Source: a virus
Reading direction: 5' to 3' (one strand)
DNA length: 22,296 nucleotides
Virus record (IMG/VR): IMGVR_UViG_3300028840_007522
Location: 1 to 22,296 of that record
Below are positions 13,792 through 20,259 of this stretch, one piece after another (position 1 is the stretch's first letter; the number at the start of each line of letters is the position of its first letter). A model generated the notes under the pieces. The model did not search any database, had not been told where the DNA came from, and saw only the letters and a program-made list of their open reading frames with translations. Made by a program: the position numbers and the translations under genes.

Positions 13792-13972
13792 ATTGAAGGC
13801 GCTGTTTCAGGCGGCGGACCTGGATTTCAGAATGTTCCTGAACTGGCTGTTGGGCTACACCTGCTCCAGAGACGACAAGACGTTGGGGAAAAAGGTCAGC
13901 GAGGCGCTGGCGGCGCTGAACCGCCGCAAGGCCGAGTTCGACAAGTTGGAAAGGGGTGGCAAGAATGGTTGA
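13781..13972 (+). CDS. Small helical protein, unknown
   Basis: 63 aa, overlapping the genes on both sides (11 nt and 8 nt), which supports it as real. The sequence is helical with a hydrophobic middle (FRMFLNWLLGYTC) and a basic C-terminal helix (ALAALNRRKAEFDKLERG). No transmembrane span is convincing. Function unknown; it may act with the coiled-coil protein just upstream. Confidence 0.6.
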   Translation: MENELKALFQAADLDFRMFLNWLLGYTCSRDDKTLGKKVSEALAALNRRKAEFDKLERGGKNG

Positions 13973-14336
13973 TGTTCTGGAAATAGTCAAGAGGTATTTG
14001 CTGGATAACGGGTACGACGGGCTTTATTACCCCGGCGAATGCTCATGCGACGTGGACGACCTGGCGCCGTGCGGGGGGGATTTGAATAGCGTGGCCGACT
14101 GCAGGCCGGGTCACCGGGTGCCATGCCAGTGCGGGGAGGGGTGCGAGTACGACATAGGGGAGGCCATAACCACGCCCGAGGAGTTCAACGCCATGCGGGA
14201 GGCCATATTCTGCGGGCGGTGCGCGGGCGATGGAGTATATCTGGACCCCTGCCAGCCAGGCTCCTTCAAGGTGGAGCGCCAGTGCCCCGAGTGCGGGGGC
14301 ACGGGAAGGAGGAGGGAAGGAGGGGACGATGAGTGA
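13965..14336 (+). CDS. Cys-rich conserved phage protein with DnaJ-like zinc motif
   Basis: 123 aa from the ATG at 13965, which has AAGGGG upstream. The N-terminal half matches a common phage protein of unknown function: LEIVKRYLLDNGYDGLYYPG, then CSCDVDDLAPCGG, and later PGHRVPCQCGEGC. The C-terminal half has CGRCAGDG and CPECGGTG, two CxxCxGxG-type repeats like the DnaJ zinc-binding motif. It probably binds one or two zinc ions. No enzymatic role is known to me. It overlaps the neighbours by 8 nt on each side. Confidence 0.75.
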   Translation: MVDVLEIVKRYLLDNGYDGLYYPGECSCDVDDLAPCGGDLNSVADCRPGHRVPCQCGEGCEYDIGEAITTPEEFNAMREAIFCGRCAGDGVYLDPCQPGSFKVERQCPECGGTGRRREGGDDE

Positions 14337-14583
14337 TTTGCACATAGTGGACAAGGCGACCGCCAGCGAGGCGCTGGCGATGGTGGCGTCCGCGCCCAAA
14401 TGTTACGTCGGCGTAGCCGCGAATGCGGGGGATGTGATATGGGTGGAGACCATTAGACAGATGCTGTCTGACGCCATAGCTTTGGAGGCGGCCAGGCGCA
14501 ACCCCATGCTTTTGAGCGCGTACCCGGGGCGGGTGTGCCTTGGCTATACCGATCGGGCATGGGGGGAGGTGGGCGATGACTGA
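14329..14583 (+). CDS. Small conserved-looking protein, unknown
   Basis: 84 aa from the ATG at 14329, which follows GGAGGGAAGGAGGGGACG, a very strong ribosome-binding region. The sequence is mixed alpha/beta: SEALAMVASAPKCYVGVAAN, then VIWVETIRQMLSDAIALEAA, and a tyrosine/glycine-containing C-terminus. No family recognised. It overlaps both neighbours by 8 nt and so belongs to the same compact operon. Confidence 0.6.
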   Translation: MSDLHIVDKATASEALAMVASAPKCYVGVAANAGDVIWVETIRQMLSDAIALEAARRNPMLLSAYPGRVCLGYTDRAWGEVGDD

Positions 14584-15373
14584 GCGGCCTTTGCTGATGA
14601 AGGGGCGGCTAGTGCTGGCCACCATGGAGGGGCGGAAGACGGTTACGCGCAGGATAGTGGACATGGACAGGTTGCGGGTGGTACCCAGGCGGGACGTGCG
14701 GGGCGATTATCCTTTTGACAGGGAGGCGCCGTTTCTGAAGGGCGGCGTGGCCGCGCGGGCCAGGCTGAACCCGCAGGGCGCCGTGAGCGGGTTGACGAAA
14801 ACGGGCTTTTGGCTTGGGCTGAAGCCCGGGGAGTTCGATTTCGTTTGCCCGTACACGGACGGCGAGACGAGGCTGTATGGCGAGGGCGACAAGGGCAGGC
14901 CGTGGGAGGTGGCGCCCCACCCCAATCAGTTCCTGTACGTGCGGGAGACGTGCATGCGGGTGGGGTTCCATTGCGAGCCGGGCATGGCGGAGGGCCTGCA
15001 GTATGTCCGGTACAAGGCGGACGGCAGGGAGTTGCACGTGAAACTGGATAGGGGCGAATTGCGGGCCGCCCATAGGTGGGTTCCATCCATCCACATGCCC
15101 AAGGCCTTCAGCCGGGTGTTGCTGTACGTTTTAAACGTCAGGCTGGAAAGGCTGTCGGCCATAACGGCGGCGGACACGCTGGCGGAGGGGCTGGATGGGG
15201 GCGTGATGGGCTTCACCCATGACCAGACCATATCGGCGTTCCGCGATTTGTGGAACGACATCAACGCCGCCAGGGGCTACCCGTGGGAGAGCGACTGCTG
15301 GGTGTGGAGGATAAAGTACGGCGTGGCCCGGAAAAATGCGGTGCATGGTGAACAGTTGTTGCTCAATGTATGA
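14576..15373 (+). CDS. ASCH-like phage protein
   Basis: 265 aa from the ATG at 14576 (GGGGGGAGGTGGGCG before it). It shows the ASCH-type phage pattern: LLMKGRLVLATMEGRKTVTR near the N-terminus, then FLYVRETCM, a YVRYKADG strand, and RWVPSIHMPKAFSRVLLYVL. It ends with ERLSAITAADTLAEG and FRDLWNDINAARGYPW ... WVWRIKYGV. ASCH proteins are thought to bind RNA or modified nucleic acid; relatives in phages are often labelled hypothetical or morphogenetic. Its role in this phage is unknown. It is the last gene before a short promoter-bearing gap. Confidence 0.8.
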   Translation: MTERPLLMKGRLVLATMEGRKTVTRRIVDMDRLRVVPRRDVRGDYPFDREAPFLKGGVAARARLNPQGAVSGLTKTGFWLGLKPGEFDFVCPYTDGETRLYGEGDKGRPWEVAPHPNQFLYVRETCMRVGFHCEPGMAEGLQYVRYKADGRELHVKLDRGELRAAHRWVPSIHMPKAFSRVLLYVLNVRLERLSAITAADTLAEGLDGGVMGFTHDQTISAFRDLWNDINAARGYPWESDCWVWRIKYGVARKNAVHGEQLLLNV

Positions 15374-15387
15374 CATTGGTTTATAAT
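15359..15387 (+). promoter_or_regulatory. Candidate promoter for replication operon
   Basis: A perfect TATAAT (15382-15387) lies 17 bp after TTGCTC (15359-15364), a 3/6 match to the -35 box. The region is AT-rich and falls between the ASCH-like gene and the RHH gene. It would start a short leader ending in the AACGAAAGGG motif at 15401. Confidence 0.5.
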
Positions 15388-15400
15388 TGGCCACAATTCC

Positions 15401-15410
15401 AACGAAAGGG
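15401..15410 (+). promoter_or_regulatory. Recurrent AACGAAAGGG leader motif, copy 3
   Basis: Identical 10-mer, 8 nt before the ATG at 15419, downstream of the TATAAT box. Confidence 0.6.
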
Positions 15411-15418
15411 AATGCCAG

Positions 15419-15628
15419 ATGCCAAGGAAGGACCCCCGAAACTATAGCAAGGCCGTGCGCCTGACCCGCCAGGAGTTCCACCAGGTGGAGGAGGCGGCGT
15501 ACCTCGAGCACCGCACCGTGTCCGAATATTTCAGGGCTTTGCACCTGGACCACATGCGGGCGCTGGAGGACGAGGGAAGGCCGGTGGTGTACGACCCCCG
15601 GGAAGACTTTGGGCCGCTGGGGGACTGA
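15419..15628 (+). CDS. Ribbon-helix-helix (Arc/MetJ-type) small regulator
   Basis: 69 aa. A basic N-terminus leads into SKAVRLTRQEFHQVEEAAYL and EHRTVSEYFRALHLDHMRAL. This is a strand followed by two helices, with the 'sxSEyfR' turn typical of RHH DNA-binding proteins such as Arc and CopG. It has no other domain. As the first gene after the promoter, it may repress the replication operon it heads (inference). The C-terminal tail (YDPREDFGPLGD) is acidic. The next gene begins 1 nt after its stop codon. Confidence 0.7.
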   Translation: MPRKDPRNYSKAVRLTRQEFHQVEEAAYLEHRTVSEYFRALHLDHMRALEDEGRPVVYDPREDFGPLGD

Positions 15629-15629
15629 C

Positions 15630-16463
15630 ATGGCCCAACCAATCAAGGGCGGCTACTACATAAAGGCCCGTTGTATTCAGGACAGCGCGATAGCGCACGC
15701 CCCGCCGCACGTTAGGGAGATATGGGATTGGCTGTTGAAGGAGGCAAACCACGCGGACAACGGCGTGTGCAGGCGGGGCCAGTGCGTGCGCACGTACAGG
15801 GACATTCAGGAGGGGCTGGCGTGGTACGTGGGTTACAGGAAAAACACGTACAAGAAGCACCAATGCGAAAACGCGATGAAGTGGTTGAGGAAAGCCGAGA
15901 TGATAGCCACAACGAAAACTACACGGGGAATAGTTGTAACTATCTGTAATTATGGCAGATATCAGGACCCGTCAAATTACGAGTGCTACACGAGCACCGA
16001 CACGAATGCCACAATGGTGCTACAACCTCCAGCCACTATAAACAAGAATGAGAAGAATGGAAGAAAGAAAGAAGGTAACTATTTTAATGCCGACACCCTG
16101 GCGGGGTCGGCAATGACGGAATACGAATACCAGATTAGAGAGGCCCTTCTGAGGCACCATGGCGATCGGGTGGAGACCCTGAGGGCGGACACGGTGGACA
16201 AGCTGATACGCAACCTTGGCTCCGACATATACAGCGGCGTGTCCGTGCCCATGGAGATACACAGGGCGGCCATATGGGAGGACAGCAACCCCACAAGGCG
16301 CAAGACGGCCAAGGGCCTTCCCAAATTCCTCACCACGTGGATGGAGAACGCCCAGAACGGGCCAAGGCGGGGCGGCGGCGGGGGTAGCGTGTACGACAAG
16401 AACCGCGACCTGCTGGACCAGTGGGAGCGCGAGAACAACGAAAGGGACAATTATGACAAGTGA
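15630..16463 (+). CDS. Winged-helix replication initiator (phage replisome organizer-like)
   Basis: 277 aa from the ATG at 15630. The N-terminal ~110 residues fit phage replication initiator winged-helix domains: GGYYIKARCIQDSAIAHAPP, then VREIWDWLLKEANH, CVRTYRDIQEGLAWY, and KNTYKKHQCENAMKWLRKAE. This is followed by GIVVTICNYGRYQD, the usual 'ittrG..iticNY..yq' wing. A low-complexity Asn/Lys/Thr linker (INKNEKNGRKKEGNYF) joins this to a C-terminal helical domain, roughly residues 160-277, that may contact the helicase loader. The linker DNA is AT-rich with inverted repeats. Like lambda O or DnaD-type proteins it should bind the origin. Its stop overlaps the loader gene by 11 nt. Confidence 0.78.
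   Translation: MAQPIKGGYYIKARCIQDSAIAHAPPHVREIWDWLLKEANHADNGVCRRGQCVRTYRDIQEGLAWYVGYRKNTYKKHQCENAMKWLRKAEMIATTKTTRGIVVTICNYGRYQDPSNYECYTSTDTNATMVLQPPATINKNEKNGRKKEGNYFNADTLAGSAMTEYEYQIREALLRHHGDRVETLRADTVDKLIRNLGSDIYSGVSVPMEIHRAAIWEDSNPTRRKTAKGLPKFLTTWMENAQNGPRRGGGGGSVYDKNRDLLDQWERENNERDNYDK
15930..16111 (+). other. Candidate replication origin inside the initiator gene
   Basis: An AT-rich stretch with inverted repeats in an otherwise GC-rich gene: ATAGTT/AACTAT with a 2-nt spacer (15930-15943) and TATCTG/CAGATA with a 9-nt spacer (15941-15961). GTAACTAT occurs twice (15936-15943 and 16075-16082), and a purine-only run occupies most of 16045-16075. A strong hairpin follows, GCCGAC with GTCGGC, around 16089-16111. 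Lambda has its origin in the O gene in the same way. Origin function is inferred. Confidence 0.4.
16437..16446 (+). promoter_or_regulatory. Recurrent AACGAAAGGG leader motif, copy 4
   Basis: Identical 10-mer, 6 nt before the loader ATG at 16453. Unlike the other copies it lies inside the coding sequence of the gene before it. Confidence 0.6.
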
Positions 16464-17082
16464 AAAGAACGTGGTGTTGCGCGTGATGCGCCTGTTCAAC
16501 GCCGAGTTCCCCGATCGCTTCAAGTTGAACGACGAGCGGCGCAGGGTGTGGGAACACCTGCTGGCCGGGTTCGACGGGGACGTGGTGCTGGCGGCCGCCA
16601 TGCACATGGTGTCCGAGAGGCGGGAGCACCCTCCGAACATAGGGGCCTTCCGTTCCCTCGTCGTCGGCATGGCGCACGGCGAGATAGCCCCGCCATCCTC
16701 CTCCGAGGCGTGGGGCCACGTGCTGGAGAGGCTACAGGGCAGGGACACGCCCCTGACGCCGCTCGAGGCGGCCGCCCTTAAGAAGATAGGCTCGATATAT
16801 GACTTGAAGACCAGCGGCAATCTGGCGGCGGACAGGGCGCAGTTCAAGAAGGCGTTCGAGGACCTGGTGCGGGAGCGGGACACGGAGCGGAACATGTTGC
16901 CCATGGTGCGGGGGGTGCTGGAGGCCAGGACGCCGCAACTGCCAGCGCCGCCCAGCCGCGAGCTTCCGGCACCGGCGCCCTCGGCCGCCGAGGTGGACCC
17001 CGATTTCATAGCCGACCTGGTGGCCAAGGCCATGCGCCCGATAGAGACCATATGCGCCGATTATGAAAAGGATGACAACTGA
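16453..17082 (+). CDS. Helicase loader-like protein (G39P type)
   Basis: 209 aa from the ATG at 16453. The N-terminal ~75 residues show the pattern of phage helicase loaders such as G39P: MRLFNAEFPDRFKLNDERRR, then VWEHLLAGFDGDVVLAAAMH, and HPPNIGAFRSLVVGMAHG. The rest is helical and charged (ADRAQFKKAFEDLVRERDTE), then a Pro/Ala-rich linker (PAPPSRELPAPAPSAAEVD) and a short C-terminal helix that could bind the helicase. It would bring the hexameric helicase to DNA melted by the initiator encoded just upstream. The overlap of 11 nt with that gene supports joint action. The partner helicase is probably encoded by the host or outside this window. Confidence 0.72.
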   Translation: MTSEKNVVLRVMRLFNAEFPDRFKLNDERRRVWEHLLAGFDGDVVLAAAMHMVSERREHPPNIGAFRSLVVGMAHGEIAPPSSSEAWGHVLERLQGRDTPLTPLEAAALKKIGSIYDLKTSGNLAADRAQFKKAFEDLVRERDTERNMLPMVRGVLEARTPQLPAPPSRELPAPAPSAAEVDPDFIADLVAKAMRPIETICADYEKDDN

Positions 17083-17315
17083 TGGGCGGCGTGAAAGTCA
17101 TGGTCGATGGGCAAACAATTGAACCGGTGCCCGACCACGTTGAATTTTTAGGCGATGAACCCGACTACATGAGAACGGTCAGGGCCAACATGAAGCCAAT
17201 CCACATTAATATGATTGGGGCTAGTTACAGGGTGGAGGCGTGGATAACCCAATCCGAGTATTCGGCGTTCATGGATTTTTACCGGCAGTGGAGGCGCAAA
17301 AATGAAACCCGCTGA
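17082..17315 (+). CDS. Small unknown protein
   Basis: 77 aa; shares one base with the loader stop (TGATG) and overlaps the next gene by 14 nt. The sequence has VKVMVDGQTIEPVPDHVEFL, then a central HINMIGASYRVEAWITQSE, and a C-terminal aromatic/basic helix (FMDFYRQWRRKNE). Mixed alpha/beta, no membrane segment, no cysteine. No family recognised. Confidence 0.6.
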   Translation: MGGVKVMVDGQTIEPVPDHVEFLGDEPDYMRTVRANMKPIHINMIGASYRVEAWITQSEYSAFMDFYRQWRRKNETR

Positions 17316-17673
17316 AATGGTGGTGCCGCTGACGGGCAGGGAGCCGCCCCAGGGGTGGACCAGATATTGGGACACGCCGTACGATGGTTTCTGGGAAAAC
17401 CACAAGCGCAACCTGAAGGTTATAGCCTCCTTCATGCGCTACGGGGACGGCCGCATGTGGCTACACGTGTCCATGTCGCACCCCCGCAGGATGCCAACTT
17501 ACGAGGAATTGACTTATCTGAAGCGCCACTGGTTCGGCGACGACCGGAAGTGCGTGATGGTGTTGCCGCCCAGGGAGGAGCACGTGAACATACACCCCAA
17601 TTGTCTGCACCTGTACAGTTGCATGGATGGCGATCCGTTGCCCGATTTCACCATGGGGACGGGGAGTATCTGA
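17302..17673 (+). CDS. Conserved phage protein (DUF7694-like)
   Basis: 123 aa. It matches a widespread phage protein of unknown function: an N-terminal GWTRYWDTPYDGFWENHKRN, then WLHVSMSHPRRMPTYEELTY, KRHWFGDDRKCVMVLPP, and HVNIHPNCLHLYSCMDGDP. It ends with LPDFTMGTGSI. The conserved 'R.PtyeEL..lK..f.G.d' and 'HvNihp.cLHLw' blocks make the family call good, but the function is not known to me. It overlaps the neighbours on both sides, as part of the replication operon. Confidence 0.75.
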   Translation: MKPAEMVVPLTGREPPQGWTRYWDTPYDGFWENHKRNLKVIASFMRYGDGRMWLHVSMSHPRRMPTYEELTYLKRHWFGDDRKCVMVLPPREEHVNIHPNCLHLYSCMDGDPLPDFTMGTGSI

Positions 17674-17837
17674 TGGCGGTTCACATAGATTTCAGATGCG
17701 ATTGTTGCGGGCATACCGTTTTTCTGCCCAGCGATGCGAAACCGACCTGCTCGGACCCCAAGTGCGGGCGCCACGGCAAGCCCATGCGCCCCATACCATG
17801 GCCCAACAACAAGGCCCCCACCTGCGGGGTGAAATGA
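17673..17837 (+). CDS. Small zinc-ribbon-like protein
   Basis: 54 aa; its ATG overlaps the preceding stop by one base (TGATG). Cysteines are arranged as FRCDCCGH, then PTCSDPKCGRHG, a plausible four-Cys zinc ribbon, followed by a Pro-rich tail. Similar mini zinc proteins are common in phage early regions with no known role. It ends in an ATGA overlap with the methyltransferase. Confidence 0.6.
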   Translation: MAVHIDFRCDCCGHTVFLPSDAKPTCSDPKCGRHGKPMRPIPWPNNKAPTCGVK

Positions 17838-18808
17838 TGGGAAGAAGAATAATGGAACAAAGATGGAATGTTAAAATGGGAGACGCGGTGATGGGACTGC
17901 GAAATATGCCGGATGAGATAGCCCACACGTGCGTGACATCGCCACCTTATTTCGGGTTAAGGGATTACGGGCACAAATGTCAGATAGGATTAGAACAGAC
18001 GCCTGATGATTATGTTGAAAAATTAGTTAAGGTATTTCGAGAGGTTAAACGCGTATTGAGAAAGGATGGAACGTTATGGTTAAATTTAGGGGACAGTTAT
18101 TATAACTACAGGCCCGGCAAGGGACAGGGTTTAATTAAACAGACTGTCAGCAACACGAATCAAGACCTTCCCAATATATGCGCCAGAAGAGGTAACAAGC
18201 TTAAAGGACTAAAGGAAAAGGATTTGATTGGAATTCCATGGATGGTGGCCTTCGCCTTGCGTTCCGATGGATGGTATTTGAGACAAGATATAATTTGGTC
18301 TAAGCCGAACCCGATGCCTGAAAGCGTGCGCGATAGGTGCACCAGATCACATGAACATATCTTCATGTTGGCGAAATCACAGAATTATTTTTATGATGCG
18401 GATGCCATAAAGGAACACAGTGTTAGTAACCATTGTTCCGGCAACGGATTCCATAGACCTGAGCAAATATCCAAATCCAACCCAGACGGAACCGTTCGTG
18501 CAAATAAAAACGAATGGGAGGATGTGGGTGGCAAGCGTAACAAGCGGGATGTATGGGCTATAAACACGAAACCATTCAAGGAAGCTCATTTTGCCGTTTT
18601 CCCGGAGGCGCTGGTGGCGCCGTGTATTTTGGCCGGATCGCCAGCCGATGGTCTTGTGCTGGACCCATTTACTGGCTCGGGCACCACTGGTGTCGTCGCT
18701 TTAAGGCATGGTCGCCGATTTCAGGGGGTGGAATTGAATCCAGAATATATAGAAATATGCTCTCGGCGAATAGCGCGCGAGGACCAGCAAATTAAACTTT
18801 CCATTTGA
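17834..18808 (+). CDS. Site-specific DNA methyltransferase (beta class, TSPPY motif)
   Basis: 324 aa from the ATG at 17834; in-frame ATGs at 17837 and 17852 are also possible. Motif IV, CVTSPPYFGLRDYG, comes first (TSPPY at residues 35-39), and motif I, DPFTGSGTTG, lies near the C-terminus at about residues 277-286, then VELNPEYIEICSRRI. This order is typical of beta-class N4-cytosine or N6-adenine DNA methyltransferases. A central WYLRQDIIWSKPNPMPESV block is also family-typical. It should protect phage DNA from host restriction or change gene control; no partner nuclease is seen. Base content is much lower in G+C (about 38% over 18001-18120), so recent transfer is likely. The target site is unknown. 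Confidence 0.88.
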   Translation: MMGRRIMEQRWNVKMGDAVMGLRNMPDEIAHTCVTSPPYFGLRDYGHKCQIGLEQTPDDYVEKLVKVFREVKRVLRKDGTLWLNLGDSYYNYRPGKGQGLIKQTVSNTNQDLPNICARRGNKLKGLKEKDLIGIPWMVAFALRSDGWYLRQDIIWSKPNPMPESVRDRCTRSHEHIFMLAKSQNYFYDADAIKEHSVSNHCSGNGFHRPEQISKSNPDGTVRANKNEWEDVGGKRNKRDVWAINTKPFKEAHFAVFPEALVAPCILAGSPADGLVLDPFTGSGTTGVVALRHGRRFQGVELNPEYIEICSRRIAREDQQIKLSI

Positions 18809-18809
18809 A

Positions 18810-18819
18810 AACGAAAGGG
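18810..18819 (+). promoter_or_regulatory. Recurrent AACGAAAGGG leader motif, copy 5
   Basis: Identical 10-mer, 7 nt before the ATG at 18827, in the short gap just after the methyltransferase stop. Confidence 0.6.
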
Positions 18820-18826
18820 GAAAACC

Positions 18827-19309
18827 ATGAATGACAAGCCAAGGCTTTACAATTATCAGTGTCGCAAATGTGACGCCACGTGCGGCCTGCAAAGGCTGAG
18901 ACAGCCGGTGGCGTCGCCAGCGTGCAACAGGTGCGGCGTTCCCATGGAGTGCACCAACCCGGACGATGCTGACGGGGAGCGGACGGGCTTGGGCAAGGCC
19001 AGGGCCGGGGGCGTTACGGACAAGGAGCTTATGGAGATGCGCAAGGCGGAACTGCGGGAGTACGTGGCCATACTCGAGGGCGTGTGCAACGCCGCCGAGG
19101 TCACGCTGGCCAGACAGAGCCAGACCATGAAAGAGCAGGCGGACCACGTGGATGCGCTGACGGAGGAGTTGGACAATGTGCGGGAATACGGGCGCCAGCA
19201 GACGGAACTGGCGGCCCAGAACCTGAAACTGCGGAACGGGTACGCCGCGGAACTTCTCAAGTTGCGGCTGGCGGTATCCAACATGATACTTGACGTGTGG
19301 GCGGACTAG
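18827..19309 (+). CDS. Zinc-ribbon plus coiled-coil protein, unknown
   Basis: 160 aa. Residues about 7-42 hold paired cysteines (YQCRKCDATCGL, ACNRCGVPMEC), likely a zinc ribbon. Residues about 62-155 are a long charged helix (ELREYVAILEGVCNAAEVTL, MKEQADHVDALTEELDNVRE, GYAAELLKLRLAV), likely a coiled coil. The arrangement suggests a DNA- or protein-binding adaptor. No family recognised. High GC returns here after the methyltransferase. Confidence 0.6.
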   Translation: MNDKPRLYNYQCRKCDATCGLQRLRQPVASPACNRCGVPMECTNPDDADGERTGLGKARAGGVTDKELMEMRKAELREYVAILEGVCNAAEVTLARQSQTMKEQADHVDALTEELDNVREYGRQQTELAAQNLKLRNGYAAELLKLRLAVSNMILDVWAD

Positions 19310-19315
19310 GGTGGG

Positions 19316-19495
19316 ATGGAACAGCTGGAACTGGCGTTGGACCGCGGGTGCGGGACGTGCGTCAACGACTACGCCCCAAGGCCCCGTCACGATGGGGTCG
19401 GGTGCTACCACTGTTATTTCCGGCCGTTCGACGACGAGCGGGACCGCTGGGGATACATGAATTGGGAGGGCAAGACCGATGAAAGTGATATATGA
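19316..19495 (+). CDS. Small Cys-rich protein upstream of radical SAM gene
   Basis: 59 aa, starting at the ATG at 19316 (preceded by AGGGTGGG) and ending at TGA 19493-19495. It has RGCGTCVNDY, then GVGCYHCYFRPF, giving a C-x2-C ... C-x2-C pair that could bind zinc. The C-terminus is acidic and aromatic (DERDRWGYMNWEGK). It overlaps the radical SAM start by 17 nt, so the two are probably co-translated. Function unknown. Confidence 0.55.
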   Translation: MEQLELALDRGCGTCVNDYAPRPRHDGVGCYHCYFRPFDDERDRWGYMNWEGKTDESDI

Positions 19496-20195
19496 GCCGA
19501 AGGGAGGCGCCAGGGAGTACGCCCCGCTGGCGGCCAACCTGTACAGGGGTTGCATGCACGGATGCGAATACTGTTACGCGCCCAGAGTGTTGCGCATGAA
19601 CAGGGAGGATTTCAGGTACGCCGCGGCCCCCCGGCGGGACGTGCTGGAGCACCTTGCGCGGGAACTGAAGACGGGCGAATATGAGGGCAAGAGCATATTT
19701 CTAAGCTTCACCACGGACCCCTACCAGCCGATCGAGGCGGAGGCCAGTATAACCCGCAAGGCGCTGGAACTGTTCAGGGCGTACCGGGTGCACTGGAACG
19801 TGCTCACGAAATCGGCGCTGGCCGTTCGGGATTTCGACCTGTACCGCCCAGGGGACAGGTTCGGCGCCACGCTTGTGTACTTCAGCGAAAAGGAATCGGC
19901 CAGGCGGGAACCCGGGGCCTTCACCACCAAAGAGAGGGAGCGGGCTTTGCACGAGGCGCACGGCATGGGGATAGACACGTGGGTGTCTCTGGAGCCTGTG
20001 ATAGACCCGCTGGATGCGCTGGCGCTGATACGCCGCACCAGCTACTTCGTGAACGAGTACAAGATAGGCAAAATCAATTACGTTAGCAATGAAACTGACT
20101 GGTATGAATTCGCGCGCATGGCGAAAGACCTGCTGGAAAACCTTGGCAAAAGATACGTTTTCAAGGAGAGCCTCAAGCCGTACCTGCCCGAGTGA
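19479..20195 (+). CDS. Radical SAM protein, spore photoproduct lyase-like
   Basis: 238 aa. The iron-sulfur motif C-x3-C-x2-C is at residues 25, 29 and 32 (YRGCMHGCEYCYAP), with the SPL-type NLYRGC lead. Further on are KSIFLSFTTDPYQPIE, VLTKSALAVRDFDLY, and WVSLEPVIDPLDAL, all typical of SplB-like/DNA repair photolyase-type radical SAM proteins. Known relatives split thymine photoproducts or have unknown tasks, so lesion repair is only one option. It is a little short against full SplB (about 340 aa). The stop is followed by a promoter for the next gene. Confidence 0.82.
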   Translation: MKVIYEPKGGAREYAPLAANLYRGCMHGCEYCYAPRVLRMNREDFRYAAAPRRDVLEHLARELKTGEYEGKSIFLSFTTDPYQPIEAEASITRKALELFRAYRVHWNVLTKSALAVRDFDLYRPGDRFGATLVYFSEKESARREPGAFTTKERERALHEAHGMGIDTWVSLEPVIDPLDALALIRRTSYFVNEYKIGKINYVSNETDWYEFARMAKDLLENLGKRYVFKESLKPYLPE

Positions 20196-20240
20196 AAAAG
20201 GCGGGGAACCGTGTTATAATGGCCCCGGTCAAGGGGCATT
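20192..20240 (+). promoter_or_regulatory. Promoter and start-site hairpin before transglycosylase gene
   Basis: GTGAAA (20192-20197, 4/6 match) and a perfect TATAAT (20215-20220) are 17 bp apart. The -10 is followed directly by a hairpin: GCCCC (20222-20226), loop GGTCAA, GGGGC (20233-20237), extended by AAT/ATT on the outside with one bulged G. No T-run follows, so it is not a terminator. Confidence 0.55.
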
Positions 20241-20259
20241 GGACCGATGGAGATTGATT

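Noticed and set aside
16089-16111. GCCGAC/GTCGGC hairpin as a transcription terminator
   Set aside because: It lies inside a coding sequence and is not followed by a T-run. It is kept only as part of the candidate origin.
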